Source: an uncultured Flavobacteriaceae bacterium
GTDB lineage: Bacteria > Bacteroidota > Bacteroidia > Flavobacteriales > Flavobacteriaceae
NCBI GenBank assembly: GCA_947501845.1
Contig: CANMXP010000001.1
Span: 62,001-126,000, forward strand
Direction of reading: 5' to 3'
DNA length: 64,000 nucleotides
The first letter of the stretch is position 1. Every line of letters starts with the position of its first letter. Shown one piece after another: positions 51,148 to 60,209 of this stretch. Position numbers and translations under genes: made by a program. Below the pieces are notes generated by a model. That model was not told the origin of the DNA and made no database searches. It was given only the letters and a program-made list of their open reading frames with translations.

Positions 51148-52428
51148 ATGCTTATGAAAATTCTAATAAACAAAAATCCGTTTATTTTATTTTTTACTCT
51201 CACACTGCTTGTTAGTAGTTGTAGTAGTAATAACGATTCTGCGCCTGATCCAGACCCTCAACCTGTGGTTGATACACCTACAGCAACAGATGATGTTTTA
51301 ACTGTAAATGAAGGTAGTAGTGCAGGAGCTAACAATCGAGTAGATGTTTCTACAAATGATGATATTGGTGATAATGGTGGTGATAATGATGATTATAGCT
51401 TATTGGCCAATGCAAGTAATGGTAATGTAACAGAGGTTAGCGATGGTGTTTTTGAATACATACCAAATGCTGGATTTAATGGTACTGATAGTTTTACATA
51501 TACGATTACAGATTCAGATGGCGACAGTGATACAGCAACAGTTAATATTACTGTAAATGATGTGTTGACTGCAGAAGATTTTAATAACATAGATCCTAAT
51601 TTCCCTTCTTTTGTGTCTATTAATAATACGACACCTAGTAATAAAAAATGGGTTAAATTAGAAAGTATGTCAGATGAATTTGATGCATGGGATGGCTCAA
51701 AATGGTTCAAATCTACATGGCACTATGGGGAGCCAGTTTTTATGTCAACATCAAATAATAATTCTGGAGTGGCAGATGGAAAATTATGGATAAAAGCAAC
51801 GCTTAACGAAAGTAATATTGAAGATAGATGGTTTCAATCTGCGAGAATTCATTCCGTAGCAGAAACTAGTTACCCTATGTACACAGAGGCAAGCATAAAA
51901 ACATCTCACATTTCTGCATATAATACGTATTGGTTGAATAATGGGAATATAGATGATAGGGACGAAATAGACATTATTGAAAATAATACGAATCCTTCAT
52001 GTGGTTGTCAACCAGAATTCCCTAATAGAATGAATTCTCAATACTTTCATGCAGATTCTAGTAAAAGCCCTGTGACTATAAGAGATGAAGATAATTTTCT
52101 TAGAACAGATTTATCGCCAGTTAATCCACTTCGAAGCTTTGGCTGGAATGAGGAATATCACACGTATGGTGTATGGTGGAAAGATGCTAAAAATATTCAG
52201 TTTTATTTAGATGGTGAACCTGCGGGTAGTGTAACTGTTGGACATGATAGATCTGGACAAGTTTATGCAGATCGTCAATTTACACGCGATTTAGAGATAA
52301 TTTTCGATTTATGGACTAACGAAGCTGATTGGTTAGGAGGTCTTCCTGCAAAATCGGACTTAGCTGATGACTCAATAAACACGATGCGAGTTGATTGGGT
52401 TAGAACTTGGAAATTAGAAGATGAATAA
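51148..52428 (+). CDS. GH16 glycoside hydrolase lipoprotein, agarase/porphyranase-like
   Basis: A 426-residue lipoprotein (lipobox LLVSSC, Cys25). Residues about 42-137 are a cadherin-like/VCBS beta-sandwich (ATDDVLTVNEGSS, NGTDSFTYTITDSDGDSDTATVNITV). Residues 165-424 are a GH16 jelly roll with the catalytic signature DEIDIIE (Glu273 nucleophile, Asp275, Glu278 acid/base). The text around it (YHTYGVWWKDAKNIQFYLDG, FTRDLEIIFDLWTNEADWLGG, NTMRVDWVRTWKL) is most like beta-agarases and porphyranases; laminarinase is less likely. It would hydrolyse a red-algal galactan at the cell surface. No SusC/SusD pair or sulfatase lies beside it. A second ATG at 51154 is equally possible. Confidence 0.86.
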   Translation: MLMKILINKNPFILFFTLTLLVSSCSSNNDSAPDPDPQPVVDTPTATDDVLTVNEGSSAGANNRVDVSTNDDIGDNGGDNDDYSLLANASNGNVTEVSDGVFEYIPNAGFNGTDSFTYTITDSDGDSDTATVNITVNDVLTAEDFNNIDPNFPSFVSINNTTPSNKKWVKLESMSDEFDAWDGSKWFKSTWHYGEPVFMSTSNNNSGVADGKLWIKATLNESNIEDRWFQSARIHSVAETSYPMYTEASIKTSHISAYNTYWLNNGNIDDRDEIDIIENNTNPSCGCQPEFPNRMNSQYFHADSSKSPVTIRDEDNFLRTDLSPVNPLRSFGWNEEYHTYGVWWKDAKNIQFYLDGEPAGSVTVGHDRSGQVYADRQFTRDLEIIFDLWTNEADWLGGLPAKSDLADDSINTMRVDWVRTWKLEDE

Positions 52429-52451
52429 TCATTATTGATTATATGAATAAT

Positions 52452-52480
52452 AAAAACGGAGCTTATTAAGCTCCGTTTTT
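52452..52480. terminator. Bidirectional terminator after GH16
   Basis: AAAAACGGAGCTTA and TAAGCTCCGTTTTT form a perfect stem with T-tails on both strands. It lies between the convergent GH16 and MarR-GNAT genes. Confidence 0.9.
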
Positions 52481-52539
52481 ATTAAACACTATTTCTTTTT
52501 ATTATGTCGTGAATTGATTTCAATTATTAGAAGAATGGC

Positions 52540-53490
52540 TTAAAACACTAATTCCATCTTAATATCACAACGTATATAAGGACAATTTTCTTCTACAGGA
52601 ATTTCAATAAAACCGTATTTTCTATAAATATATATGGCGTTTTCCAGTTTTTTATTTGAATAAATAATGAGTTTGGGAATTTCATTTTTTTTGGCAAAAT
52701 CAATACAATGCTGCATAAGTTGTTGACCAATTTTGTGACCGCGATGTTTGGGTGATACCGCCATTTTTGTTAATTCAAAATCCCCATGGTTACCTATAGG
52801 CATTAAAGCAACAGTACCAACAATTTGGCCACTTAATTTTGCAAAAAATATATGACCTCCTTTGTTTATTATGTATTGTTCAGGTTTGCTTAAAACTTCA
52901 TCATCATAAGGCTCTACATAAAAAAATGTTTTTAACCATTCTATATTCATCTCATAAAAATCCTTTGCGTATTGTTTTTCAAAAGAAATGATTTCAAGGT
53001 TTTTTGTGGTGTTCATTTTAATATTATTTATAATTGTCATACTAAAACTTTTTGCGTTGAGTTTATTCTCTAAAATGTTCAAATGTTCTATTAATGAAGA
53101 AGAGCTTTCTAAGGTATACTCCTTAATGACTTTGTCAATACTCTCCCAGATAGGTTTTAATCTTTCTAATGTATGATGGCCTTTATCGGATATAGAGATT
53201 ATTTTTTTTCGTTTGTCCAATTTATCTAATTCATAAATAATTAAGCCTTTATCATTAAGTTTATTAATAGCTTGTGTTATAGCAGGCTGTGTAAACTGTA
53301 ATGCGTTTTGAATTTCAGAATTTGTCACTCCTTTTTTGTTAACTATTATTTTAAATATTGGAAATAGGTAAGGGTCGAAATCCACATTGAAATGATTATA
53401 AACGAGTTGTGTTTCTTTCATCATATATTCACTCACTCTTTTTAGTCTAGATCCTAGTCCCAACTCTCCATAACCACGTAATGCATCCAT
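52540..53490 (-). CDS. MarR-GNAT fusion regulator/acetyltransferase
   Basis: A 316-residue two-domain protein. Residues about 1-145 are a MarR winged helix (VTNSEIQNALQFTQPAITQAINKLNDKGLI, KLDKRKKIISI wing). Residues about 165-316 are a GNAT acetyltransferase (FFAKLSGQIVGTVALM, ELTKMAVSPKHRGHKIGQQLMQHCIDFAKK with the acetyl-CoA loop, and IYRKYGFIEIPV). Such fusions are known across bacteria; they presumably couple small-molecule acetylation with gene control. A 26-base palindrome lies nine bases upstream of the start codon, a good place for autoregulation. It is divergent from nothing nearby and convergent with GH16. Confidence 0.9.
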   Translation of the reverse strand: MDALRGYGELGLGSRLKRVSEYMMKETQLVYNHFNVDFDPYLFPIFKIIVNKKGVTNSEIQNALQFTQPAITQAINKLNDKGLIIYELDKLDKRKKIISISDKGHHTLERLKPIWESIDKVIKEYTLESSSSLIEHLNILENKLNAKSFSMTIINNIKMNTTKNLEIISFEKQYAKDFYEMNIEWLKTFFYVEPYDDEVLSKPEQYIINKGGHIFFAKLSGQIVGTVALMPIGNHGDFELTKMAVSPKHRGHKIGQQLMQHCIDFAKKNEIPKLIIYSNKKLENAIYIYRKYGFIEIPVEENCPYIRCDIKMELVF

Positions 53491-53498
53491 AATATTGT

Positions 53499-53524
53499 TA
53501 TTTATATAAGTGCTTATGTAAATA
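53499..53524 (-). promoter_or_regulatory. Palindromic operator candidate for the MarR-GNAT gene
   Basis: TATTTATATAAG...CTTATGTAAATA is a 26-base palindrome with two mismatched pairs. It overlaps a -7-like TATATTTA (53519-53526, minus strand), nine bases upstream of the ATG. MarR proteins usually bind such sites in their own promoter. Confidence 0.6.
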
Positions 53525-53637
53525 TACAGAATTATTTTGTAATCTAATGTTTTTATAGATTGATTTGAGTATGGACTTTACTAATATAATCTGAGTTTCG
53601 ATTTAATAATAAGTATATTTATTTTCTAGTTCTGGTT

Positions 53638-55395
53638 TTACCTAACACGTATAGTTTCTTTTAAAGAAATAGGTATACCACTTTTGGTAAAACCTTCTAT
53701 TGAAATTAGATAGTTACCAATATAATCTGAGGTATAAAAAGTAACCGTGTTATTTTTTTTATTAATGGTTAGGCTAGGGTTCCAGAGTAATTGACTTCTA
53801 TAGTCGGGAACACGTTTTAATGATTCTGTATTATCATATTCCTGATTAAAGTAATCTTTATTATCCTGAGTTCTTATAAGTGTTATACTTTTAGTATAGT
53901 TACCTGAAATATGATTATTAAAATCACCTGTTAAGGTTTCTACAGAAATAATCCCCTTGAAAGTATTGCCTCCGTATTTATACTTTTTATCAACAACGCT
54001 TATTGTTTTTATTTTTCTTGCATCGTAATAAAATAAGTCATCATGATTAAAAACCAAAAGACCATCCACTATAATTAAAATTGGTAAATTTTTATTATTT
54101 GGGTCATCATATCTTAATCTAAATGTATGAACTCCTTTTTTTTCTTCAATCCAAATTTTATTAACGATCTCAACCATAGTTTCTTTAACACTTTTAAAAC
54201 GCGTATAGTCATCTAAATTATAAATGATTTCCTGGCCATTATAAAATGGTAGGATACTTTCTTTTTGTTTCGTTTTATGCTTTTTTACTTGATAATAGGC
54301 ATTTTCTATTTGGTTATTTATACTATGTTCTATTATTAATTCTTTCATTTCAGAATTAATTTTAAAATCACTGAATTGAAGCCCGTCATAGTTTATGGGT
54401 GGGGATTGGTTTATTTTGATTTTATAATTTTCATAGGCCTCATCCATAACATGAAGATCGGCCTTAAGAGCTTCATAAGGCTTGTCAAGATTAAAATAAA
54501 AAGTTCCAGTATTATTGGTTGTCGATATTTTAAAAATAGGTTTTTTACCAGAAATGGACATACTTACGGCTTTAAAAGGGACATACTCGTTAGTGTTTTT
54601 CATTAAAACGGTACCACTAATTAATTCTCCTCGGAGTTCTGGGAGATAAATAGTTTTTTTGTCAGGTGTAGTATTCGATTTTATAATGTTAGGATAAATA
54701 TGTTCAAACGAATTAGCGCTTGGTTGATTGGGAGTTGTAATAGAATCTATTTTTCTTACTGAAATTGAATAGTCCCCAAAAGAAGCTTCATCCATTAAGG
54801 AGTTAATTTTTAAAATAACTTTTTCCCTTTTAGAAAACTGTTTTGCGTTTACACCCAAATAGATGTACCTATTGGTATTGTTTATTTTATTTTCACCTGA
54901 ATGATACGGTTTATTTGTAATAGGATTTGGTGTTTTTACATGAACCGAATTTTGACTTTTCTGAAATGGATTAATAATGCTGATATCACTCTGGAAAAAA
55001 TAGCGATCCCCAGCATTTTTCATCCATTGGGTATATGCTATTAATTTATAATTTCCAGAAGGTACAGATGTTGGTATAAAGAAATCGCCTTGCCCAATAC
55101 CAGATTTTAAACGGATTTTATGTTTAAAAACAAAATTTTTATCTGCTCCAATTAATTCAAGATAAGCAATTTTGCTGAGGTTGCTCAGTTCTTTTGTTTG
55201 AGCATTGATATTATAAATTTTATAAAAGAAATAATCTCCAGAAAATAAAAACGAAGTATTATAATGTACAAATATTTTTTCTTGAGGTATGCTGTTGTAG
55301 ACCGTTGTTTGATGTTTACTAAGTAAAGTTTGCCCACTCACTAAGCAGATATTACTAAAAAAGAAAATGATTATTATTATAAAGTAATTTTTCAT
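53638..55395 (-). CDS. MG2-type protein with a plug-like C-terminal segment
   Basis: A 585-residue exported protein (signal peptide 1-21). The N-terminal 140 residues are macroglobulin (MG2)-like: PQEKIFVHYNTSFLFSGDYFFY, LSKIAYLELIGADKNFVFKH, GIGQGDFFIPTSVPSGNYKL and AYTQWMKN. Further beta-sandwich units follow. Near residues 450-490 NLPILIIVDGLLVFNHDD, ARKIKTISVVDK and YGGNTFKGIISVET reproduce the middle of a TonB-receptor plug, yet no beta-barrel is present. It is the last gene of a four-gene minus-strand operon with a TonB-dependent receptor. A surface partner of the receptor is the likely role; this is inference. Confidence 0.8.
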   Translation of the reverse strand: MKNYFIIIIIFFFSNICLVSGQTLLSKHQTTVYNSIPQEKIFVHYNTSFLFSGDYFFYKIYNINAQTKELSNLSKIAYLELIGADKNFVFKHKIRLKSGIGQGDFFIPTSVPSGNYKLIAYTQWMKNAGDRYFFQSDISIINPFQKSQNSVHVKTPNPITNKPYHSGENKINNTNRYIYLGVNAKQFSKREKVILKINSLMDEASFGDYSISVRKIDSITTPNQPSANSFEHIYPNIIKSNTTPDKKTIYLPELRGELISGTVLMKNTNEYVPFKAVSMSISGKKPIFKISTTNNTGTFYFNLDKPYEALKADLHVMDEAYENYKIKINQSPPINYDGLQFSDFKINSEMKELIIEHSINNQIENAYYQVKKHKTKQKESILPFYNGQEIIYNLDDYTRFKSVKETMVEIVNKIWIEEKKGVHTFRLRYDDPNNKNLPILIIVDGLLVFNHDDLFYYDARKIKTISVVDKKYKYGGNTFKGIISVETLTGDFNNHISGNYTKSITLIRTQDNKDYFNQEYDNTESLKRVPDYRSQLLWNPSLTINKKNNTVTFYTSDYIGNYLISIEGFTKSGIPISLKETIRVR

Positions 55396-55407
55396 TTTAT
55401 AGGTAAA

Positions 55408-56613
55408 TTATTCTATCCAAAAATCGGGAACTACATTGGTTCCAACGGTTGTACAATCTCCGCATTCTGGAATAACAAAGACATAAGGGCCTCTATCTGG
55501 AACTAATGGTGGGACACCTTCAATTCCAAGGTCATTTAATCGATAATATTTATAGTCTCCAGATCGAATAGCTTCAATTAAAGAAGTGCGACTATTATTA
55601 TCAAGCGGGGCGTAATATTCACAGGATACGAAATAAGGAGGAAGACGTTGTGGCGCTGAAAAAAGATCTCGAAAATTAAAAAATATTCGTTTGCTCGAGA
55701 CCGATGATACGTCAAAGAATCCTAACACTTTTTCGTTTGTATTATTTACTGAAAATATGTTACTGCTTATAAATCCAGGTTGATTCTGAGAGAGAAGGTT
55801 TTCTGAGCCTGATAACTCTTTAAGTGTTTTAAAATACGTATAGGATTCTAACGACTGAACATATTGTTTTACCAAAATACTGTACCTGTGCGTAATTATA
55901 AAGTCATCTACAGGAATAAACCTGACGCGTTTTTGTGTCACTCGATCTTCAGAGAAACCACTGGTTTCTGTTTGTATAATACCTGTAGAAGATGCGCTAC
56001 CATAACAAACTCTTTCCTCTTTTTCCCTGGGTATTGTACCATATTCTGTAGGAGATGTAACAATAGCGTCTAGCTTAGACCAGAAAGGCGCCACTATTTT
56101 ATATGTTTCTTCATATTCATAACGGTAATATCTGGAATTTCCAGAAGGATCAAAGCTATTTGCATAGATAGAAACTCCCAAAACTCCATCATTAGTCTCC
56201 GACTTAGAATTCACATCTCCTATTTGAGTTTCATTTGTTAAAGTTAATGGATTTGATGTATATGAATCTCCAGTATTTGTTGTTATAAACAATTGATAGG
56301 TTGTACCTGCTTCTGCTGCAAATTCTGATGAGGAAATATATTTTCCAGGAGTATCTTCATTAAAAAGATATACGGTTTGTGATCCGTCAATAATTTTTAC
56401 TTCAGCATTAATTTCTGGAGAAGGCTCTTTTTTATTTAATTCAAGTGTTCTTGACAGGTTGATTTGATGGTGTTTAAACTCATTTGTAATAATTGCCTCA
56501 ATAACTATGGCGTTTTCAAATACATTGCTATCTACATTGATAGATTCTACACAACTATTCAATATAAAGTTTATTAAAATGATATAAATAATATGAGATT
56601 TTGTTCTATTCAT
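55408..56613 (-). CDS. DUF4249 lipoprotein
   Basis: A 401-residue lipoprotein (signal ends NFILNSC, Cys21). Text typical of DUF4249 proteins: VFENAIVIEAIITNEFKHHQI, INAEVKIIDGSQTVYLFNED, EAGTTYQLFITTNTGDSYTS, NIFSVNNTNEKVLGFFDVSSV and, at the end, ECGDCTTVGTNVVPDFWIE. The family accompanies TonB-dependent receptors in Bacteroidota, by analogy with SusD-like surface lipoproteins, but its ligand is unknown. It starts 17 bases after the receptor stop and ends 12 bases before the MG2 gene. Confidence 0.88.
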   Translation of the reverse strand: MNRTKSHIIYIILINFILNSCVESINVDSNVFENAIVIEAIITNEFKHHQINLSRTLELNKKEPSPEINAEVKIIDGSQTVYLFNEDTPGKYISSSEFAAEAGTTYQLFITTNTGDSYTSNPLTLTNETQIGDVNSKSETNDGVLGVSIYANSFDPSGNSRYYRYEYEETYKIVAPFWSKLDAIVTSPTEYGTIPREKEERVCYGSASSTGIIQTETSGFSEDRVTQKRVRFIPVDDFIITHRYSILVKQYVQSLESYTYFKTLKELSGSENLLSQNQPGFISSNIFSVNNTNEKVLGFFDVSSVSSKRIFFNFRDLFSAPQRLPPYFVSCEYYAPLDNNSRTSLIEAIRSGDYKYYRLNDLGIEGVPPLVPDRGPYVFVIPECGDCTTVGTNVVPDFWIE

Positions 56614-56630
56614 AAACGATTATATACTAA

Positions 56631-59381
56631 TTAAAACTTTAAATTATAGGTTATCGTTGGTACTGGAATAGCAAAAATCGAGCTTTGATAAGCTTGAATT
56701 TTACCATGCTCTGTTACAAAGAATACCGAATATGGATTGTTTCTACCTAAAACATTATAAACCGAAATATTCCAAAAGCTATGAGCCAGTTTTTTAATTT
56801 TATGGTTTCCTTCTATATTTAATCCCAGATCTAACCTATAATAATCGGGAATTCTAAATTTATTACGGTCACTATATAAAACGCGTTCTACACCGTTCAA
56901 AACATAGCTGCCTGTGGGAAAAGTTACAGGCCTTCCTGTTTGATATGCAAAGTTAGATGATAAGCTAAAGCGTTTGGTTAGTTTATAATTTGCTACCAAG
57001 CTTATATCATGAGGTTTATCATAATTGGAAGCAAAGAAGTTGCCATCATTAACCCGTTCTTCAGGAAAATCACTCGCCAATTTAATAAAAGATCTGGAGT
57101 AGGTATACCCCAACCACCCATTAAGTCTTCCTTTAATTTTTCTCATTAAAAATTCAACACCATAGGCTTTTCCTTGACCTTGTAACACTTCGGTTTCAAT
57201 AGTTTCATTTAGTATTAAATCAGCTCCTACTTTATAGTCAAGAATGTTTTTAGACTTTTTATAATAACCTTCTATACTAAATTCATAAAGGTTTATATTT
57301 TTATAAATACCCAAAGAAAACTGAGTTGCTTGCTGAGGCTTAATGTTTATATCGGATAGTCTCCATGTATCTGTTGGAGATACTGTAGTGTTATTAGTTA
57401 AGGTGTGAATGTATTGATAGGTTGTATTGACACCACCTTTCACCGACAAATCTGAACCTAAAAAATACCTTGCAGACATTCTAAACTCAGGCCCTCCATA
57501 GGTTTTAATAATGTCGTTTTTACCAAAGTTTTTAGTCTCTAATAAAGAACCAAAGTTTCTGGGTGAATTCCCCTGATAAATACGTTGCTTAGATCCTCCA
57601 AGTGCTGCATACATAGAATATCGTATTCCTAAATTAAGCAGGAGTTTATTGTTTAGTTCAAAGTTACCAGAAAGAAATACAGCAGATTCTAAAGCCCTTT
57701 CTTTAGAGATTTTAATAGGATTAACAATAGACTCAGCGCCTTTAGGAGTAATACTTCCAGGGTTTATTGTATATAGTTTGCTGGCGATACCATAATCAAA
57801 CTTATACTTTTTGTTCATAAGATATTTCATCTTTATTTTTAACTCGGTCTCGTTTACACGGTAACCTAAATCGAAATTTTTATCAAGGTTACCATCAAGT
57901 TCAATATTAAATTTATACTGACTGTTAGAGATTATAAAATTGCCAAGATGTTTTTCATTAAAAGTATGATCCCATTTAAGTGACATGAGTCTGTTACTAT
58001 AGCTAAATAAGGAATCGGATGTAATACTAAAAGCATCTCTACTATAATAACCTGTAGCTTCAATAGAATTGTTCTCATTTATTTTATGATGGTATTTTCC
58101 AACAAGATCATAAAAAGAGGCTTCACTATTTTTTAAAGATTTGTCATCTAATGATTTTAAAATCCAGCCAGAATATGTACCTCTAGCACCGACCATTAAA
58201 GATGACTTGTTTTTAATTACAGGTATTTCCATTGAAACATTACTGGTGACTGGGCCTATAGAAGCTTCAACCGAAAGTTTCTTTGTATTTCCATTTTTTG
58301 TTTTAATATCAAAAACAGAAGAGAGTCTACCTCCAAATTCACTTGGAATATTGCCTTTATAGATATTAACATCTCCAGATGTAAACGGATTTAGTGCAGA
58401 AAAAATTCCAAAAAAATGAGAAGGATTGTAAAGGACACCATTATCCAATAATATAAGGTTTTGATCTTCTTTTCCCCCTCTCACATTGTAACCAGAAGAA
58501 CCTTCGCCAGCAGTTTTTATGCCTGGAAGGGTCGTAGCAACTTTTAAAATATCCCGCTCTCCCAAAACGAGAGGGACGGTTTTTATTTCTTGAGTTTTTA
58601 TTTGTAAAACACCTGTTAAGGCTTCTTTAACATTTTTATCCTTGTTTGCTTCAATAAGAATTTCATCTAAAACCTCAATTTCGTCCTTTAAATTAAAATT
58701 AAAACGACCATTACTGTACATGATAATTCTTTTTTTGGAAGAAGAAAGCCCCATACCTTGCGTTTCAATATAATTTACACCATATGGTAAATTGATGGTA
58801 TAATAACCATTTTCGTCAGTTTGTGTATTTATTTTTTTGTTAGTGGTCACTATGACTAAATTGGCAATAGGCGTTTTCGTTTTTGTGTTTTTTGCATACC
58901 CTGATAGGATATAAGTTTGTTGCTTCGACCTATTGCTCTCTTTCCCAATTCTTACCGTTTCATCGAAGTTATTTTCAGATGATGAAGGATTGGTATATAA
59001 TATTGGTGATACGTATTCTTCTGAGTAAGGATTCGTTTCCGTATCGTTAAAAAAATCTTTTGGAAGTGTACTATTTATTAAGCTATTCTGCGTTAATATA
59101 ATATTGTTATCTGAGGTTATATAATAATTTATATCTGTTGAACCGAAGATATCATCTAATATATGGTTTATAGAAACATTTGTATAACGAGCAGAGAGCT
59201 GTACATCATCTATCCATGTTTCAAGGAAGAAAAAGCGATAATTAGTTAGCTTTTCAATACGTTTTATAATATCATGTTTACTTAAGTTTTCATATTGCAA
59301 TGAAATTTTTTGATCATTTTCATTTTGAGAAAAAGAAAAATTAAGGCTTAAAACACATAAGATAATTATAACATATTTCAT
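56631..59381 (-). CDS. TonB-dependent outer-membrane receptor
   Basis: A 916-residue receptor. Signal peptide 1-19; STN domain about 25-95 (YENLSKHDIIKRIEKLTNY, VSINHILDDIF), the module that usually signals to an anti-sigma factor or extends to TonB; carboxypeptidase-regulatory domain about 155-240; plug about 255-370 (VATTLPGIKTAGEGSSGYNV, LILLDNGVLYNPSHFFG, NIPSEFGGRLSSVFDI); then a 22-strand-type barrel ending in the usual aromatic TITYNLKF. No anti-sigma/sigma pair is nearby. Its 5' end overlaps the preceding 244-residue gene by four bases; the DUF4249 gene follows at 17 bases. The transported compound is not identifiable. Confidence 0.93.
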   Translation of the reverse strand: MKYVIIILCVLSLNFSFSQNENDQKISLQYENLSKHDIIKRIEKLTNYRFFFLETWIDDVQLSARYTNVSINHILDDIFGSTDINYYITSDNNIILTQNSLINSTLPKDFFNDTETNPYSEEYVSPILYTNPSSSENNFDETVRIGKESNRSKQQTYILSGYAKNTKTKTPIANLVIVTTNKKINTQTDENGYYTINLPYGVNYIETQGMGLSSSKKRIIMYSNGRFNFNLKDEIEVLDEILIEANKDKNVKEALTGVLQIKTQEIKTVPLVLGERDILKVATTLPGIKTAGEGSSGYNVRGGKEDQNLILLDNGVLYNPSHFFGIFSALNPFTSGDVNIYKGNIPSEFGGRLSSVFDIKTKNGNTKKLSVEASIGPVTSNVSMEIPVIKNKSSLMVGARGTYSGWILKSLDDKSLKNSEASFYDLVGKYHHKINENNSIEATGYYSRDAFSITSDSLFSYSNRLMSLKWDHTFNEKHLGNFIISNSQYKFNIELDGNLDKNFDLGYRVNETELKIKMKYLMNKKYKFDYGIASKLYTINPGSITPKGAESIVNPIKISKERALESAVFLSGNFELNNKLLLNLGIRYSMYAALGGSKQRIYQGNSPRNFGSLLETKNFGKNDIIKTYGGPEFRMSARYFLGSDLSVKGGVNTTYQYIHTLTNNTTVSPTDTWRLSDINIKPQQATQFSLGIYKNINLYEFSIEGYYKKSKNILDYKVGADLILNETIETEVLQGQGKAYGVEFLMRKIKGRLNGWLGYTYSRSFIKLASDFPEERVNDGNFFASNYDKPHDISLVANYKLTKRFSLSSNFAYQTGRPVTFPTGSYVLNGVERVLYSDRNKFRIPDYYRLDLGLNIEGNHKIKKLAHSFWNISVYNVLGRNNPYSVFFVTEHGKIQAYQSSIFAIPVPTITYNLKF

Positions 59382-60112
59382 TGATGCCTATGTTGTTTTA
59401 ATAAATGATTTAAATGCTTCAATAGGTTGACCAAAAATTTATCGTAATTAAATTTCTTTAAAACCCTATTTTTTTTATAAAACGCATTAATAGATTCTTT
59501 TTGTTCGGGAAACAACCGTATTATATCTTTTTTGGAATCTATGTTGAAGATTTCATTGCTATAGTTGATTAAAAAATTACTTCTATAAATAAATTCACTA
59601 TAGGCAAATTGATCGTTTTTCCTTTGTTGAATATTTTTTATGTGTTTTTTGAAGAGAGAAAAATTAGGATTACGAAATAATACTTCGTAAAAATCTTTAT
59701 TATCATCAGAAGTGGTTATTGATTTTAATTGATTGCTATTTATAAATTGATGATTTTCAACTTGGAAGCTTTCAATATGATCTTTTAGTAGTTGAATAGT
59801 GAAATAATCATTTTTATCAACTAGTTTAATAATTAATTCATTTCTAAAAATATCATATTTCATAGGTATGTCATAGTAAGGTTGTCCATTGTAAACAACA
59901 TATCCAGGTAAAAACTGTTTTGTTAAAAAATATTGATTGTTATCTTTTAAGGTTTTATACTTTTCCTTATATTCAATACCATTAAGTAAATTGGTGTTAC
60001 TTACATCTATAACAGAGTCGAACCATTTATGATAAGTACCCTTTATAAGTTCATTTTGAGAGTAAAAACTTAAAGAAGAAAGGTAAACGGATAATAAAAC
60101 GAAGTATTTCAA
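59378..60112 (-). CDS. Unknown secreted protein opening the TonB-receptor operon
   Basis: A 244-residue exported protein (signal MKYFVLLSVYLSSLSFYSQ) with a Tyr/Asn/Lys-rich soluble part (FLPGYVVYNGQPYYDIPMKYDIF, LFPEQKESINAFYKKN) and a histidine-rich end (LKHLNHLLKQHRHQ). The C-terminus of similar proteins accompanies DUF4249/receptor pairs in my memory, without known function. The start codon is TTG (60110-60112): no ATG stands before the signal peptide and the preceding text is non-coding. It overlaps the receptor start by four bases (ATGA). Confidence 0.75.
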   Translation of the reverse strand: MKYFVLLSVYLSSLSFYSQNELIKGTYHKWFDSVIDVSNTNLLNGIEYKEKYKTLKDNNQYFLTKQFLPGYVVYNGQPYYDIPMKYDIFRNELIIKLVDKNDYFTIQLLKDHIESFQVENHQFINSNQLKSITTSDDNKDFYEVLFRNPNFSLFKKHIKNIQQRKNDQFAYSEFIYRSNFLINYSNEIFNIDSKKDIIRLFPEQKESINAFYKKNRVLKKFNYDKFLVNLLKHLNHLLKQHRHQ

Positions 60113-60209
60113 TGTTTCTTAATTAATCATAACTAAAATAATACTTTTATCAAGTTATTAACCGTTGATTAGTTTTTTTTTAGAAAAAGTAGTGGTTTAA
60201 AATCAATTT

